This document shows, in pieces, positions 27,507 through 36,390 of a stretch of 64,000 nucleotides of DNA. Position 1 is the first letter of the stretch, and the number at the start of each line of letters is the position of its first letter. A program made the translations under genes and the position numbers. Below the pieces are notes generated by a model, which worked only from the letters and a program-made list of their open reading frames with translations, had not been told where the DNA came from and searched no databases. The DNA is taken from contig NZ_CP036263.1 in the NCBI RefSeq assembly GCF_007741515.1, forward strand, positions 1,302,001 to 1,366,000, written 5' to 3'. The DNA comes from Adhaeretor mobilis. GTDB lineage: Bacteria > Planctomycetota > Planctomycetia > Pirellulales > Lacipirellulaceae.

Positions 27507-27740
27507 TTAAGGAATCTTCTTATTGACGACTCGTCGCAGGTTCAGTTCCAGAGGTACTAGGAAAGAAGCGGAGAAAGCCCAAAGCTTAAATAGGAACCCA
27601 GGTAGTTGATCACGTGGCGGACCTCCGAATGTGACCAGTGCGGTTAACCGGAACTTCAATACGATAGCTGACAAGCCGTATAGATAGCAGCATATCAAAA
27701 ATGATCTACTCGGCACGTTTCCTGAGAAGCAGAACAGCAT
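27507..27740 (-). CDS. Doubtful small hydrophobic protein
   Basis: A 77-codon frame from the ATG at 27740. The product would be hydrophobic, with stretches such as SFLICCYLYGLSAIVLKF and FKLWAFSASFLVPLEL, so one or two membrane segments are possible. There is no recognisable family, no clear ribosome-binding site and no neighbour in the same direction. It may be chance or a gene remnant. Confidence 0.2.
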   Translation of the reverse strand: MLFCFSGNVPSRSFLICCYLYGLSAIVLKFRLTALVTFGGPPRDQLPGFLFKLWAFSASFLVPLELNLRRVVNKKIP

Positions 27741-28095
27741 CACCTCGCCGAACTATTCTCGGGACTTCCGGATCTTTGCAGGCGATTCAAAATCTGAGCA
27801 GAAGCGCAGCTGTAGTAGCCAGTCGCCGATTCTGCACGCTTTTGGTCACTCAATCCGCTAAAATGGGTTTGCTCTGTATTGTAGCCCGAACAAGCAATGC
27901 GGTGATGCGGCACTGAGAGGTGCAGCAACAATCGCGCGGAGCATCGTAAAGCAAAAGTCGATCCGGTTGTCGAGGGAGTTTTCGGGTAAGTCAATATACC
28001 GTAATGCTTTGTAGCGAGTGTGCAGCGCATTTGCCGCGGAGTTTTGCTCATGAAAACACGCCTTACGAGCAAAAGTGCAGAACTCACAAAGACGT

Positions 28096-28169
28096 GTTAG
28101 CTCGCAGCGTCCCGCTGCCGTGAGCGTTGTCCATTGTCATAAGCGGCATCGGGACGATGCGGGCTAACA
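28096..28169. repeat. GCATCGGGACGATGC palindrome, copy 1
   Basis: TTAGCTCGCAGCGTCCCGCTG is answered by GGCATCGGGACGATGCGGGC and TAA. The right half (GGCATCGGGACGATGC) recurs exactly in the element at 34491-34553. Confidence 0.65.
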
Positions 28170-28190
28170 TTCAAAATTGGGTTTACAAAG

Positions 28191-29267
28191 ATGCATGACC
28201 CAGAGCAGAAACAATCGGAACAACTTGACTGGCTCCTCGGCAAACTCCGAGTAGTGCACGACGCGATGCGCGATAAGCTGCTCATCGCATTCGAGAACCA
28301 CGGCGAGGGCGTGCTCGCCACGATGGACGACCAAGCGGCGGCCAGCGAAGCCGGTGCGGGTGACATTGTGTTTCCCATTGATCGGGTCAGTGAAGAAGAG
28401 CTGATCGAAATGCTCAGTCGCGAAGTGGCGAGCGAGGTGCCTATCGTCGTGGTGTGCGAAGGGCTGCCAGGCGACGGTGTGATCGCCTTGCCGGCGGGAA
28501 CTTCTGAGGAGGAAGCCGTTTGGCGGATCATCGTCGACCCGATCGACGGTACGCGGGGGCTGATGTACCAGAAACGCCCCGGTTGGATACTTACGGGCGT
28601 GGCTCCGAACCAAGGCGACAAGACTTCGCTGGCCGACATAGAGCTTGCTCTCATGACGGAGATCCCGTTGTTGAAACAGCATCTTGGCGATCAACTTTGG
28701 GCGCTGCGAGGGGGAGGGGCGCACGGTGTGCGAGTGGATCGGCTAAGCGGGCAAGCCCGGACGTTGGCGATTCGACCCTCGCAGGCGACGACTATTCGTC
28801 AAGGGTTTGCAACCGTGTGTCGGTTCTTCCCCGGCGTGCGTGATGTGCTGGCCGCGATTGACGATGAACTGATCGCTCGCTTGCTAGGTCCGCAGCCCGT
28901 TTGTGGAGAAGGTGGCGACGAAGCACGCGCATTTGAGGATCAATACGCTTGTACTGGTGGGCAGATTTACGGACTGGCGACGGGGCAGGATCGCTTTGTG
29001 GCTGATTTGCGTCCGCTCATGCAACCCATCGCCGACGAGCGTCAGCAAGGCCTGGGGCACTGTTGTCACCCTTACGACATCTGTACGGCGCTCATCGCTC
29101 AAGAGGCCGGGGTAGTGTTAAACGACCCACGCGGAGGCGAGTTGAACGTGCCGCTGGATACCACCACGAAAGTCGCCTGGGTCGGTTACGCAAATAAGAA
29201 GTTATACGAAACGATGGAGCCAGAGTTGAAGGCGATCCTGAGAGAGCGAGGGCTAATCAAAGAGTGA
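28191..29267 (+). CDS. Inositol monophosphatase superfamily protein
   Basis: 358-residue Mg-dependent, Li-sensitive-type phosphatase fold. The signature is IIVDPIDGTRGLMYQKRPG (DPIDGTxxL metal site); a preceding Glu in VVCEGLPGDG would be the third ligand. Further on are GLATGQDRFVADLRP and a C-terminal HPYDICTALIAQEAGVVLND that corresponds to the family WD-x-AAG region, here YDICTALIAQEAG. Compared with true IMPases (about 260 residues) it is long. The substrate is unknown; sugar phosphates or nucleotides are possible. The ATG at 28191 follows a palindrome. A second, clearer member of the superfamily is at 32447-33442. Confidence 0.82.
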   Translation: MHDPEQKQSEQLDWLLGKLRVVHDAMRDKLLIAFENHGEGVLATMDDQAAASEAGAGDIVFPIDRVSEEELIEMLSREVASEVPIVVVCEGLPGDGVIALPAGTSEEEAVWRIIVDPIDGTRGLMYQKRPGWILTGVAPNQGDKTSLADIELALMTEIPLLKQHLGDQLWALRGGGAHGVRVDRLSGQARTLAIRPSQATTIRQGFATVCRFFPGVRDVLAAIDDELIARLLGPQPVCGEGGDEARAFEDQYACTGGQIYGLATGQDRFVADLRPLMQPIADERQQGLGHCCHPYDICTALIAQEAGVVLNDPRGGELNVPLDTTTKVAWVGYANKKLYETMEPELKAILRERGLIKE

Positions 29268-29285
29268 TCCATCTCGCAAAACACC

Positions 29286-29369
29286 GTAGCCCCCAGCGCA
29301 AGCTGCGGGGTTCGAAGCGGAACCGAACTCGCAATTCAAAAACCCCAGCAGCTTGCGCTGGGGGCTATT
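29286..29369. repeat. AGCCCCCAGCGCAAGCTG palindrome, copy 1
   Basis: GTAGCCCCCAGCGCAAGCTG with CGGGG pairs with CCCCAGCAGCTTGCGCTGGG with GGCTATT. The arms form a near-perfect stem of over 20 pairs. It is related to 39849-39925. Confidence 0.8.
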
Positions 29370-29401
29370 AAAAATACAGAATGCTTGGGAACTCACCTAC
29401 C

Positions 29402-29447
29402 AAAAAAACAGCGGCTCGATCTGCAATTCGCAAATCGAGCCGCTGAG
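29402..29447 (-). terminator. Intrinsic terminator of the YTV gene
   Basis: On the minus strand, GCGGCTCGAT pairs with ATCGAGCCGC across a 13-base loop and is followed by TGTTTTTTT. It sits about 75 bases past the stop of the YTV-repeat gene. Confidence 0.88.
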
Positions 29448-29519
29448 GACTTTCAACTTTGACCAAGCTCTCTTCCACACAAAGGAAGCGGGCCTAGCTA
29501 AACCTTACTGCACTCAATA

Positions 29520-31046
29520 CTAGTTGCAGCAAGGGCAGCAAACCGTGACTGGTACCTGCTTGCACACGATGCGTGGTACGCAACGGGTGACAGTGTAAGG
29601 TACTTTGCGGCATACAGTCTTGCAGCACTGAACTGTCTTCTGTTCGCAAACTGGCTTGCAAACGGTGTAGCAGACAGTCTTAGTGCGGCACTCAGGAACC
29701 ATCTTGCATACCTTGTAGCAGCAAGTCTTGGTCTCAGGGACCATCTTGCATACTTTGTAGCAGCAAGTCTTGGTGCGGCATTCAGGAACCATCTTGCATA
29801 CCTTGTAGCAGCAAGTCTTGGTCTCAGGGACCATCTTGCAAACTTTGTAGCAGCAAGTCTTGGTGCGGCATTCAGGAACCATGCGGCATACCTTGTAGCA
29901 GCAAGTCTTGGTCTCAGGGACCATCTTGCATACCTTGTAGCAGCAAGTCTTAGTCTCAGGGACCATCTTGCAAACTTTGTAGCAGCAAGTCTTGGTACGG
30001 CACTCAGGAACCATGCGGCAGACCTTGTAGTTGCAGGTCTTGGTTTCGCAAACGGTGTTGCAAACCTTGTAGCAAACGGTGCGGGTACGAGGCTCGCACA
30101 CGGTCTTGCAGCATTGGATTTCCTTGGTGATGCACTCAGGCACCCAAACTCGCTTGCAGCAAGTCTTTGGGGGTGACTGGCAGGTTAGCGTCTTGCAAGG
30201 ACCTGGGCAGTAAACGCAGCGGCATTGTGCTGGGTCGTACTGGAGGGTACCGGCTTCGCGAACCGTCTTAGTGAAGGTCTTGCCAGGAACGGTGTAGGAT
30301 TGGTTTTCCCAGTGGCCGGATTGAACTTGGATGGTCTTCGTGTAAGGAACCTTCACGCGAACGTGGTAGGTTTCTTGACGCTCGCGGGTTTCCCAGACAG
30401 GCTTCTTAACCGTGTAAGTGCGAGTTTTGGTTTCCCAAACAGGCTTCATGACGGTGTAGTTTACCTGACGCTCGCGGGTTTCCCAAACAGGTCGGTTGAC
30501 CGTGTAGGTGCGAGTCTTGGTTTCCCAAACCGGCTTGCAGACGGTGTAGGTGCGAGTCTTGGTCTCGTAAACAGGCTTGTGAACCGTGTAGTTCACTTGG
30601 CGTTGCCGAGTTTCCCAAACGGGCTTGCACACGGTGTAGGTGCGCTGCTTGGTTTCCCAAACGGGCTTGCACACCGTGTAGTTCACTTGGCGTTGCTTAG
30701 TTTCCCAGACGGGCTTGCACACGGTGTACGTGCGAGTCTTGGTTTCCCATACTGGGTTGTGGACGGTGTAGTTTACCTGGCGAGTACGTTGCTCAGGAAC
30801 CATCCGGGTTACATTCACCACTTTGTCTTGCACAACTTGGTCGTAGACCGTCTTGTACTTGGTGATCGTTTTCTGTTCGTACACTTTGGTACGAACCGTT
30901 TTCATGACGGTGTGGCTGTGCTGCTGATTGCCGCTCGGCACACATCCGTTGTATCGACACGCTCCACAGTATCCAGCGCTGGCTGCAGCTTGCAGCAGTG
31001 CGAGGGTACAGAGGGCGAGAGCCGATACTCCTAGCTTTGCTCTCAT
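29520..31046 (-). CDS. Cys-rich YTV-repeat cell-wall protein
   Basis: 508-residue exported protein of the planctomycete YTV family, found in the SDS-insoluble cell-wall fraction of related bacteria. The signal peptide MRAKLGVSALALCTLALLQA is followed by a Cys-poor zone (about residues 60-235) of repeats such as YTVCKPVWETKQRQVN and YTVNRPVWETRERQVN. After a Gly/Cys-rich middle (CRCVYCPGPCKTLTC) comes a Cys-rich zone (about 310-490) of repeats CCYKVCKMVPETKT and CCYKVCRMVPECRT. The Cys content would allow heavy disulfide cross-linking in the envelope. The ATG at 31046 has AAGGAG upstream. The DNA repeats are about 48-60 bases long and nearly identical, so copy number may vary between strains. 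Confidence 0.95.
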   Translation of the reverse strand: MRAKLGVSALALCTLALLQAAASAGYCGACRYNGCVPSGNQQHSHTVMKTVRTKVYEQKTITKYKTVYDQVVQDKVVNVTRMVPEQRTRQVNYTVHNPVWETKTRTYTVCKPVWETKQRQVNYTVCKPVWETKQRTYTVCKPVWETRQRQVNYTVHKPVYETKTRTYTVCKPVWETKTRTYTVNRPVWETRERQVNYTVMKPVWETKTRTYTVKKPVWETRERQETYHVRVKVPYTKTIQVQSGHWENQSYTVPGKTFTKTVREAGTLQYDPAQCRCVYCPGPCKTLTCQSPPKTCCKRVWVPECITKEIQCCKTVCEPRTRTVCYKVCNTVCETKTCNYKVCRMVPECRTKTCCYKVCKMVPETKTCCYKVCKMVPETKTCCYKVCRMVPECRTKTCCYKVCKMVPETKTCCYKVCKMVPECRTKTCCYKVCKMVPETKTCCYKVCKMVPECRTKTVCYTVCKPVCEQKTVQCCKTVCRKVPYTVTRCVPRIVCKQVPVTVCCPCCN

Positions 31047-31500
31047 TGCTCGTCTCCTTGGTTGAGTCGGAACTCGGTGTGAAAATGAATCGCCTGGTCA
31101 AAACGGGTAAGTTGGCCCGTCCTTAATTGATTCGGACCACACAGAGCCCCTGCCTTAGCTAGTTCGCGTGGTTTTCCTGCAACATCTAGAGTCCCTCGAT
31201 GGCACAACCGCTATCACCCGAACGATGCATGTTGCCCAAACGAAACACCCTAGTCCGGGGGGAGCGAGCGTACCGGAGATGCAAGTCACTACGGAGATTC
31301 CAGCACTTGCGAATGCTCTGATTGTGACGAAACTGTCGGCTACTACTGGTTCTCAAGTTTTGGCGTAAATCCTTACCCAGTCAGGGAAACCGGCAAGAGG
31401 TACCACTTTGTTTTCGCTTGCTGGCAGCAAAGGAGTTGTCTAGAGTGAAATTAGACCGTCAGCGCGCCTCTTCTCATCAACGCCATCTCGCTATTAATGC
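31047..31500. other. Divergent leader region between the YTV gene and rex
   Basis: 454 bases with no supported gene. It must hold the promoters of both divergent genes, but no convincing -35/-10 pair was seen. Confidence 0.4.
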
Positions 31501-32208
31501 ATGAGTTCATCCAAACCCACCACTTCCCCTGTGTCTGTGCCTGAGGCGGTTGTCAACCGTCTCAGTATGTACTTGCGCGAGCTGCAGCACGTCGTGGCTG
31601 CGGGCAAGCCGACTACTAGTAGCAGCCAGCTAGGGCGTCGTCTCGGATTCACCGACGCCCAAGTCCGCAAAGACTTGGCCCACTTCGGTCATTTCGGGCA
31701 TCCTGGCATCGGTTACCGCTGCCAGGAGCTCATCGACGCGATCCGCTGCATCCTGGGTACCGACCGCCAGTGGAAAGTAGCCCTAGTGGGCGTGGGTAAC
31801 CTGGGGCGGGCGTTGCTTGGCTATCGAGGTTTCGATCCACAGGGCTTCGAGATCGTGGCCGCGTTTGACGCGGAACTGAGCAAGGTTGGGAACGAGATCG
31901 AGTCCGTGCCGATCTACGACATCGCTCGCCTGAGAGAAGTCGTATCCGCAAAGCAGGTCGAACTAGGAATGGTGGCCGTACCAGCCGAGCATGCCCAAGC
32001 AGTGGCTGACCAGTTGGTTGAGGCAGGCGTCACCGGCATTGTCAACTTTGCCCCAGTGACGCTCAAGGTTCCCGAAGGGATAAGCAAGGTGGGCGTGGAC
32101 CTGGCTCGTGAGTTAGAGCAAGTAACCTTTGCTGTAGCCAACCGGCTCCGATCCGCGGAGCACGGTGCGGAGCTAGACCAGACAGAAGCCACCAAAACTG
32201 GCTCGTGA
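31501..32208 (+). CDS. rex: Redox-sensing transcriptional repressor Rex
   Basis: 235-residue DNA-binding repressor that senses the NADH/NAD ratio and controls fermentation and respiration genes. The N-terminal winged helix reads LSMYLRELQHVVAAGKPTTS, then SSQLGRRLGFTDAQVRKDLA, with the family F-G-x-x-G replaced by HFGHFGHPGIGY. The Rossmann domain carries VALVGVGNLGRALLGY, then FDAELSKVGNEI, and a C-terminal domain-swap helix. The ATG at 31501 is the first codon of the line-up. The tRNA-Gln gene follows 68 bases downstream. No self-operator (TTGTGAA-type) was recognised. Confidence 0.94.
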   Translation: MSSSKPTTSPVSVPEAVVNRLSMYLRELQHVVAAGKPTTSSSQLGRRLGFTDAQVRKDLAHFGHFGHPGIGYRCQELIDAIRCILGTDRQWKVALVGVGNLGRALLGYRGFDPQGFEIVAAFDAELSKVGNEIESVPIYDIARLREVVSAKQVELGMVAVPAEHAQAVADQLVEAGVTGIVNFAPVTLKVPEGISKVGVDLARELEQVTFAVANRLRSAEHGAELDQTEATKTGS

Positions 32209-32276
32209 GATAGGCCTATTCCCGGCCAAGGGAAGCACGTACACTGGGACCTCTGGGACAACTGTCCCGAGACCAC

Positions 32277-32348
32277 TACCCCGTGGTGTAATCGGTAACA
32301 CTGCAGGTTTTGATCCTGCCATTCTAGGTTCAAGTCCTAGCGGGGTAG
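32277..32348 (+). tRNA. tRNA-Gln (anticodon TTG)
   Basis: Folds as a full cloverleaf: acceptor TACCCCG/CGGGGTA, D arm GTG/CAC around TAATCGGTAA, anticodon stem GCAGG/CCTGC with loop TTTTGAT (anticodon TTG), and T stem CTAGG/CCTAG with loop TTCAAGT. The discriminator is G and the CCA end is not encoded. It lies between rex and a phosphatase gene. Confidence 0.95.
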
Positions 32349-32446
32349 CTTGCCATCGTCGCGAGCCGGGTCGTCCCGCCCCCCGACCAAGTTCCCTTCT
32401 TGAACTGTTCCCTTCTCGAACTCTCGCGAAATCGACTATTTCATTT

Positions 32447-33442
32447 ATGTTTGACACTCCCGAAGCTAAGTTTGCCGTCACTACTGTGCGCGAGGCGGCT
32501 CAAATCGCTCGCCGAGTTCAAAAAGAACTAGTCGTTGAGGCAATTGCCAAGGATGACAAGTCTCCGGTAACTGTGGCGGACTTCGCCTCACAAGCAGTCG
32601 TTGCGAAAAGGCTCTCCGACGCCTTCCCCGGAGAGGTGCTCGTTGGCGAAGAGTCCGCAGCTTCCTTGCGAACTGAGGAAGGCCGCGCGACGCTGGAGCA
32701 AGTCACGCACTTCGTTCGCCACGTTTTTCCCGACGCAACCACTAGAGACGTTTGCGAGTGGATCGATCGTGGCGCTGTCGAAACGCCCCCGCCGCGTTAT
32801 TGGACGCTCGATCCGGTGGATGGAACGAAAGGCTTCCTGCGTGGCGATCAATACGCGGTAGCCTTTGCTCAAGTATCTAACGGTCAAGTCCAAGTCGGTG
32901 CTCTCGGGTGCCCAGAGCTCGAAGAGGGCAACCGTCCCGCCAAGAATGGTGCCGGTTGCGTCCTACTCGCAGTCCGAGGGCAGGGCACTGTCGTGCAAGC
33001 GCTCGATGCGGAGGAAGGTGCTGGCTGGACAAAAATTACTGTCAGTGATCACGCTGCGGAGGTAGATGCCCGATTGCTGTGCTCGGTCGAGAAAGCTCAT
33101 ACAGACACCGGCGGGATTGGGCTCTTGGTGAAGACTCTAGCCATCACCGCCGACCCCGTGCCCATGGACAGCCAAGCCAAGTATGCCGTCCTAGCTTCCG
33201 GAGCGGGTGATGTAAACTTGCGACTAATCTCCCCCAACATGCCCGACTATCGAGAAAAGGTCTGGGACCAAGCTGCCGGTTCAATCGTTGTGGAAGAGGC
33301 CGGTGGCCGCGTGACCGACCTCGATGGTAAACCGCTCGATTTTTCCCAAGGCCGCACACTGGCCGAGAATCGTGGGGTCTTAGCGACCAACGGCAAGCTG
33401 CACGACGCGCTGCTCACCGGCTTAAAGCAGATTGGCGCGTAG
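32447..33442 (+). CDS. 3'(2'),5'-bisphosphate nucleotidase (CysQ/HAL2-like)
   Basis: 331-residue Mg-dependent phosphatase that removes the 3' phosphate of PAP or PAPS, recycling the by-product of sulfate assimilation. Motifs: DDKSPVTVADFASQAVV (substrate and metal loop), VGEESAASL (metal Glu), YWTLDPVDGTKGFLRGDQYA (central DPVDGT signature, KGFLR is typical of the HAL2 branch), and KVWDQAAGSIVVEEAGG (W-D-x-A-x-G). The start is the ATG at 32447. It follows the tRNA gene and precedes the rpsB promoter. Inositol phosphatase activity cannot be excluded, as some HAL2 enzymes act on both. Confidence 0.9.
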   Translation: MFDTPEAKFAVTTVREAAQIARRVQKELVVEAIAKDDKSPVTVADFASQAVVAKRLSDAFPGEVLVGEESAASLRTEEGRATLEQVTHFVRHVFPDATTRDVCEWIDRGAVETPPPRYWTLDPVDGTKGFLRGDQYAVAFAQVSNGQVQVGALGCPELEEGNRPAKNGAGCVLLAVRGQGTVVQALDAEEGAGWTKITVSDHAAEVDARLLCSVEKAHTDTGGIGLLVKTLAITADPVPMDSQAKYAVLASGAGDVNLRLISPNMPDYREKVWDQAAGSIVVEEAGGRVTDLDGKPLDFSQGRTLAENRGVLATNGKLHDALLTGLKQIGA

Positions 33443-33489
33443 CCAGCCGGAAGGGGCAACGGTTCCTGCTGGTTGGGTGCTAGCGCCAA

Positions 33490-33518
33490 TTGACGCATTT
33501 CGCGTAAACCGCTATTCT
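33490..33518 (+). promoter_or_regulatory. Sigma-70-type promoter for rpsB
   Basis: TTGACG (33490-33495), a 17-base spacer and TATTCT (33513-33518). The start codon of rpsB lies 145 bases downstream, leaving room for the long 5' leader typical of S2 operons. Confidence 0.65.
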
Positions 33519-33662
33519 GCAGGGCTATCCAATGAGGGATCGGCCCCCTCCTTAGAAAGTTCAATTCACAAACAAGGCCGAAACCACACCAACGTCGGAC
33601 GCCCAGACTGCCGCTCCCTATGGCAGTAGGGACTTAGCCGATGTGCCTTAAGGAGTTTTTTG

Positions 33663-34478
33663 ATGTCTTCTGAACTAGTCAAGCAGCTGGTCGAGTCCGG
33701 CGTACATTTCGGCCACAGGTCGAGTCGCTGGAATCCCAAGATGCGGCCGTATATTTACGCCCGCCGCAATCTCATTCATATCATTGATGTTCGCGAGACA
33801 ATCCGCGGACTGCTGCGAGCCAAGAAATACTTAGCCGATGTTGCATCTCGCAATAGCCTCATCCTGTTTGTGGGCACCAAGCGTCAGGCTCGTGAGACCA
33901 TTCAAATTGCCGCCGACCGCTGCGGCATGCCTTTCGTTGCCGATCGCTGGTTGGGTGGAACGCTCACCAACTTCCGCACGATTCGCGATCGCCTCGGCCG
34001 CCTGGAAGAACTCGAAGCCATTCTTGAGGGCGAGGAGATCAACTCCTACTCCAAGAAAATGCAGTCCACGCTCAATCGCGAATATCGTAAGATCTATCGC
34101 AACCTCAACGGCATGCGCACCATGACGCGCTTGCCTGAGTGCTTGGTCGTGATCGATCCGAAGAAAGAAAAGAATGCTGTCAAAGAAGCTCGCAAGCTGG
34201 GCATCGCAACAGTCGCGCTTACCGATACCGATTGCGATCCAGACATGGTCGACCTGCCGATTCCCGGCAACGACGACAGCATGCGGTCGATCGAGCTAGT
34301 TCTTAAGATGCTGTCCGACGCAATCGCTGGCGGCAAAGCCGATTCGGCCATCGCAAGCCAGCAGCAATCAGAAGGCGACGACGCCAGTAGTGCTGCTGCC
34401 AAGGCAGCCGTCGATGCTCCTAAGGCTGCAGAGCCCCAGGCGGACGCAGCCAAGGAAGAAGCTGCTACTTCGGCTTAG
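33663..34478 (+). CDS. rpsB: 30S ribosomal protein S2
   Basis: Small-subunit protein that binds the head-body junction of the 30S and needs S1. 271 residues: [20 protein letters not shown] and [14 protein letters not shown] are the family start, then [28 protein letters not shown], and [20 protein letters not shown]. An Ala-rich and Glu-rich C-terminal tail of about 45 residues ([20 protein letters not shown]) extends beyond the core. The ATG at 33663 has AAGGAG eight bases upstream; an in-frame TTG one codon earlier is less likely. It is the first gene of the classic rpsB-tsf-pyrH-frr order. Confidence 0.98.
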   Translation: MSSELVKQLVESGVHFGHRSSRWNPKMRPYIYARRNLIHIIDVRETIRGLLRAKKYLADVASRNSLILFVGTKRQARETIQIAADRCGMPFVADRWLGGTLTNFRTIRDRLGRLEELEAILEGEEINSYSKKMQSTLNREYRKIYRNLNGMRTMTRLPECLVVIDPKKEKNAVKEARKLGIATVALTDTDCDPDMVDLPIPGNDDSMRSIELVLKMLSDAIAGGKADSAIASQQQSEGDDASSAAAKAAVDAPKAAEPQADAAKEEAATSA

Positions 34479-34490
34479 TTTTCTACAATT

Positions 34491-34553
34491 GTCAGCCGGC
34501 ATCGACACGATGCCTCTTTGTAGCATGGCATCGGGACGATGCCGTCTAATATT
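34491..34553. repeat. GCATCGGGACGATGC palindrome, copy 2
   Basis: CCGGCATCGACACGATGCC and GGCATCGGGACGATGCC are two short palindromes in tandem, between rpsB and tsf. The second matches 28154-28169 exactly over 16 bases. Confidence 0.7.
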
Positions 34554-34599
34554 TTGCATAGCATATACAACCCAACACGTATTTGGAGCATTGAGATCG

Positions 34600-35466
34600 A
34601 TGGCCGAGATCACCGCGGCAATGGTTAAGAAGTTGCGCGACGAGACGCAACTGCCGATGATGGAATGCAAGAAGGCTCTCAACGAGTCGGGCGGCGACAT
34701 GGAAGCTGCCAAGCAGACACTCCGTGAAGCCGGCAAAAAGTTCATGGGTAAGCGACAAGATCGCATGACCGAGGAAGGCCGTATTGGCATTTACTCTTCG
34801 GTCGATGGCGGCGTCGGTGCCATAGTCGAACTTCAGTGCGAGTCGGCCCCTGTGGCTGGCAACGAGGAGTTTGTGCAACTTGCTAATGACTTAGCTCAAC
34901 AGCTGGCAACTGGCCCGGGTGCTTCGACTCCCGAGGAACTCTGGAGCCAACCTTCGCCAAGCCAGAGCGGCAAGACACTGGAAGAACATCGCGACGAAAT
35001 TCAAAACAAGATTCGCGAAGTATTCCGTCTCGCTCGTATGGAACGAGTTGATGCGGCCACTGGCGGTTTCGTCCACATGGCCAAGATTGGCGTGCTTGTG
35101 CAAGTCGAGGGTGGCAACGACGAACTGGCCAAGGATGTTGCCCTGCATGTGGCGGCAATGAATCCCAAAGCGGCGACGAAAGAAGAGCTTGATCAGGAAG
35201 CCGTCGAAGCGGAGCGCGAAGTCCAGAAAGAGCGTGCTCGTAGCGAAGGTAAGCCGGAGAATATCATCGAAAAGATGATCGAAGGCCGGATGCGGAATTA
35301 CTACGCGGAGAACGTGCTTGAAGAGCAGGCCTTCGTGAAGGACGAGAGCACCACGGTTGGCAAGCACGCGGCTAGTGGCGGCATGAAAGTCGGCAAGTTC
35401 ATCCGCTGGGAGCTTGGCGAAACATCCAAGGCTGAGGAGGCTGAGCCCGCAGGTGCGGCCAGCTAG
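34600..35466 (+). CDS. tsf: Elongation factor Ts
   Basis: Nucleotide-exchange factor for EF-Tu. 288 residues from the ATG at 34600: ITAAMVKKLRDETQLPMMEC and KKALNESGGDMEAAKQTLRE form the N-terminal UBA-like domain, then the EF-Tu contact segment EEGRIGIYSSVDGGVGAIVE and the core (QLANDLAQQLA, later GGFVHMAKIGVLVQVEGG) and a C-terminal helical stretch AFVKDESTTVGK. The frame is open upstream to 34390 but only as part of rpsB. A terminator follows. Confidence 0.97.
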   Translation: MAEITAAMVKKLRDETQLPMMECKKALNESGGDMEAAKQTLREAGKKFMGKRQDRMTEEGRIGIYSSVDGGVGAIVELQCESAPVAGNEEFVQLANDLAQQLATGPGASTPEELWSQPSPSQSGKTLEEHRDEIQNKIREVFRLARMERVDAATGGFVHMAKIGVLVQVEGGNDELAKDVALHVAAMNPKAATKEELDQEAVEAEREVQKERARSEGKPENIIEKMIEGRMRNYYAENVLEEQAFVKDESTTVGKHAASGGMKVGKFIRWELGETSKAEEAEPAGAAS

Positions 35467-35487
35467 GCAAGTTATCGTACTTTCAAT

Positions 35488-35528
35488 AAGCCCCAAGTCG
35501 CGAAACCCGTCGGCTTGGGGCTTTTTTT
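35488..35528 (+). terminator. Intrinsic terminator after tsf
   Basis: AAGCCCCAAG pairs with CTTGGGGCTT across a 16-base loop and runs into TTTTTTT. It separates rpsB-tsf from pyrH, although some read-through is common in this gene order. Confidence 0.92.
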
Positions 35529-35551
35529 ATGTTCGATCGTCGATCAGAATC

Positions 35552-35613
35552 GTAGGGTCCGCTGTGCGGGCCATCTTTGTAGTCGACTCATTGGTTCGCA
35601 CCGCGGACCCTAG
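35552..35613. repeat. TAGGGTCCGCTGTGCGG palindrome, copy 1
   Basis: GTAGGGTCCGCTGTGCGGGC on the left pairs with GCACCGCGGACCCTA on the right. It sits 18 bases ahead of the pyrH start. The same family is at 40034-40117. Confidence 0.8.
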
Positions 35614-35631
35614 ATGCAAGAAACGTAATCC

Positions 35632-36369
35632 ATGCCCGACACTCCCACACCTCCTGGTCCCTACAGCCGCGTGATCCTCAAGCTTTCTGGCGAAAGCTTT
35701 GCAAAGAAGGGCGAGCGGGGGATCGACATGGAGGAGGTCGTGCACATCGCGACGCAAACGTTCAGGGCTCAACAGTTGGGTGTTGAGATTGCCATCGTCA
35801 TAGGTGGTGGCAATATCCTCCGTGGGGCGCAGTTTACCGCTGGCAACAGTAGCATTCACGAAGCGACCGCTCACTATATGGGCATGCTCGCAACGGTCAT
35901 CAACGGCTTAGCACTGCAGGACGCTCTAGAGTCCGTCGGCTGCGAGACGCGACTCATGAGCGCCATTAAGATGGATGGCGTAGCCGAGCCGTTCATCCGG
36001 CGCCGCGCGAAGCGGCACTTGGAAAAGGGACGCATCGTTATCCTCGCCGGTGGCACTGGGGCACCGTTTGTGACGACCGACACAGCAGCAGCTCAAAAGG
36101 CGTTGGAGCTCGAAGCGGACATTTTGTTGAAAGCCACTCGCGTCGATGGCGTCTATACTGCTGACCCGGAGAAGGACGATTCAGCAACCATGTATAAAGA
36201 CCTAAAGTATGTAGACGTCCAACAGCAGAACCTACGCGTCATGGATCCCACAGCAATCGCCCATTGTATGGAGCACAACCTGCCAATCATGGTGTTCAAC
36301 TATCGCGAAGACGGCAACATTGAGAGGGCCGTGCGTGGGGAAACACTTGGCACAAGAGTCACGAGTTAA
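35632..36369 (+). CDS. pyrH: UMP kinase
   Basis: Hexameric bacterial kinase that makes UDP from UMP and ATP, feeding pyrimidine nucleotides and wall precursors. 245 residues: [20 protein letters not shown] and [13 protein letters not shown] carry the nucleotide site, then the UMP-binding part, ending [20 protein letters not shown]. The start ATG at 35632 gives a Pro-rich leader of ten residues. It is separated from tsf by a terminator and a palindrome and from frr by another palindrome, so the operon may be broken here. Confidence 0.97.
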   Translation: MPDTPTPPGPYSRVILKLSGESFAKKGERGIDMEEVVHIATQTFRAQQLGVEIAIVIGGGNILRGAQFTAGNSSIHEATAHYMGMLATVINGLALQDALESVGCETRLMSAIKMDGVAEPFIRRRAKRHLEKGRIVILAGGTGAPFVTTDTAAAQKALELEADILLKATRVDGVYTADPEKDDSATMYKDLKYVDVQQQNLRVMDPTAIAHCMEHNLPIMVFNYREDGNIERAVRGETLGTRVTS

Positions 36370-36390
36370 TCGATACTTGCAACCATATTG

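Larger units (their letters stand above)
27442..28190. other. 750-base gap, possibly with decayed sequence
   Basis: Between the VOC gene and the IMPase-family gene. It holds a weak minus-strand frame (27507-27740) and the GGGACGATGC palindrome at 28096-28169. Its codon content does not look like the neighbours, and no further gene could be supported. Confidence 0.4.

Noticed and set aside
29690..30780. Regular direct repeats that look like a CRISPR array
   Set aside because: They are in-frame coding repeats of the YTV protein with no unique spacers.
30225..31034. 269-codon plus-strand frame opposite the YTV gene
   Set aside because: Mirror of a periodic coding repeat; the minus strand has signal peptide, Shine-Dalgarno and terminator.
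31168..31368. 66-codon plus-strand frame ahead of rex
   Set aside because: GTG start without ribosome-binding site, no family likeness, within a divergent promoter region.
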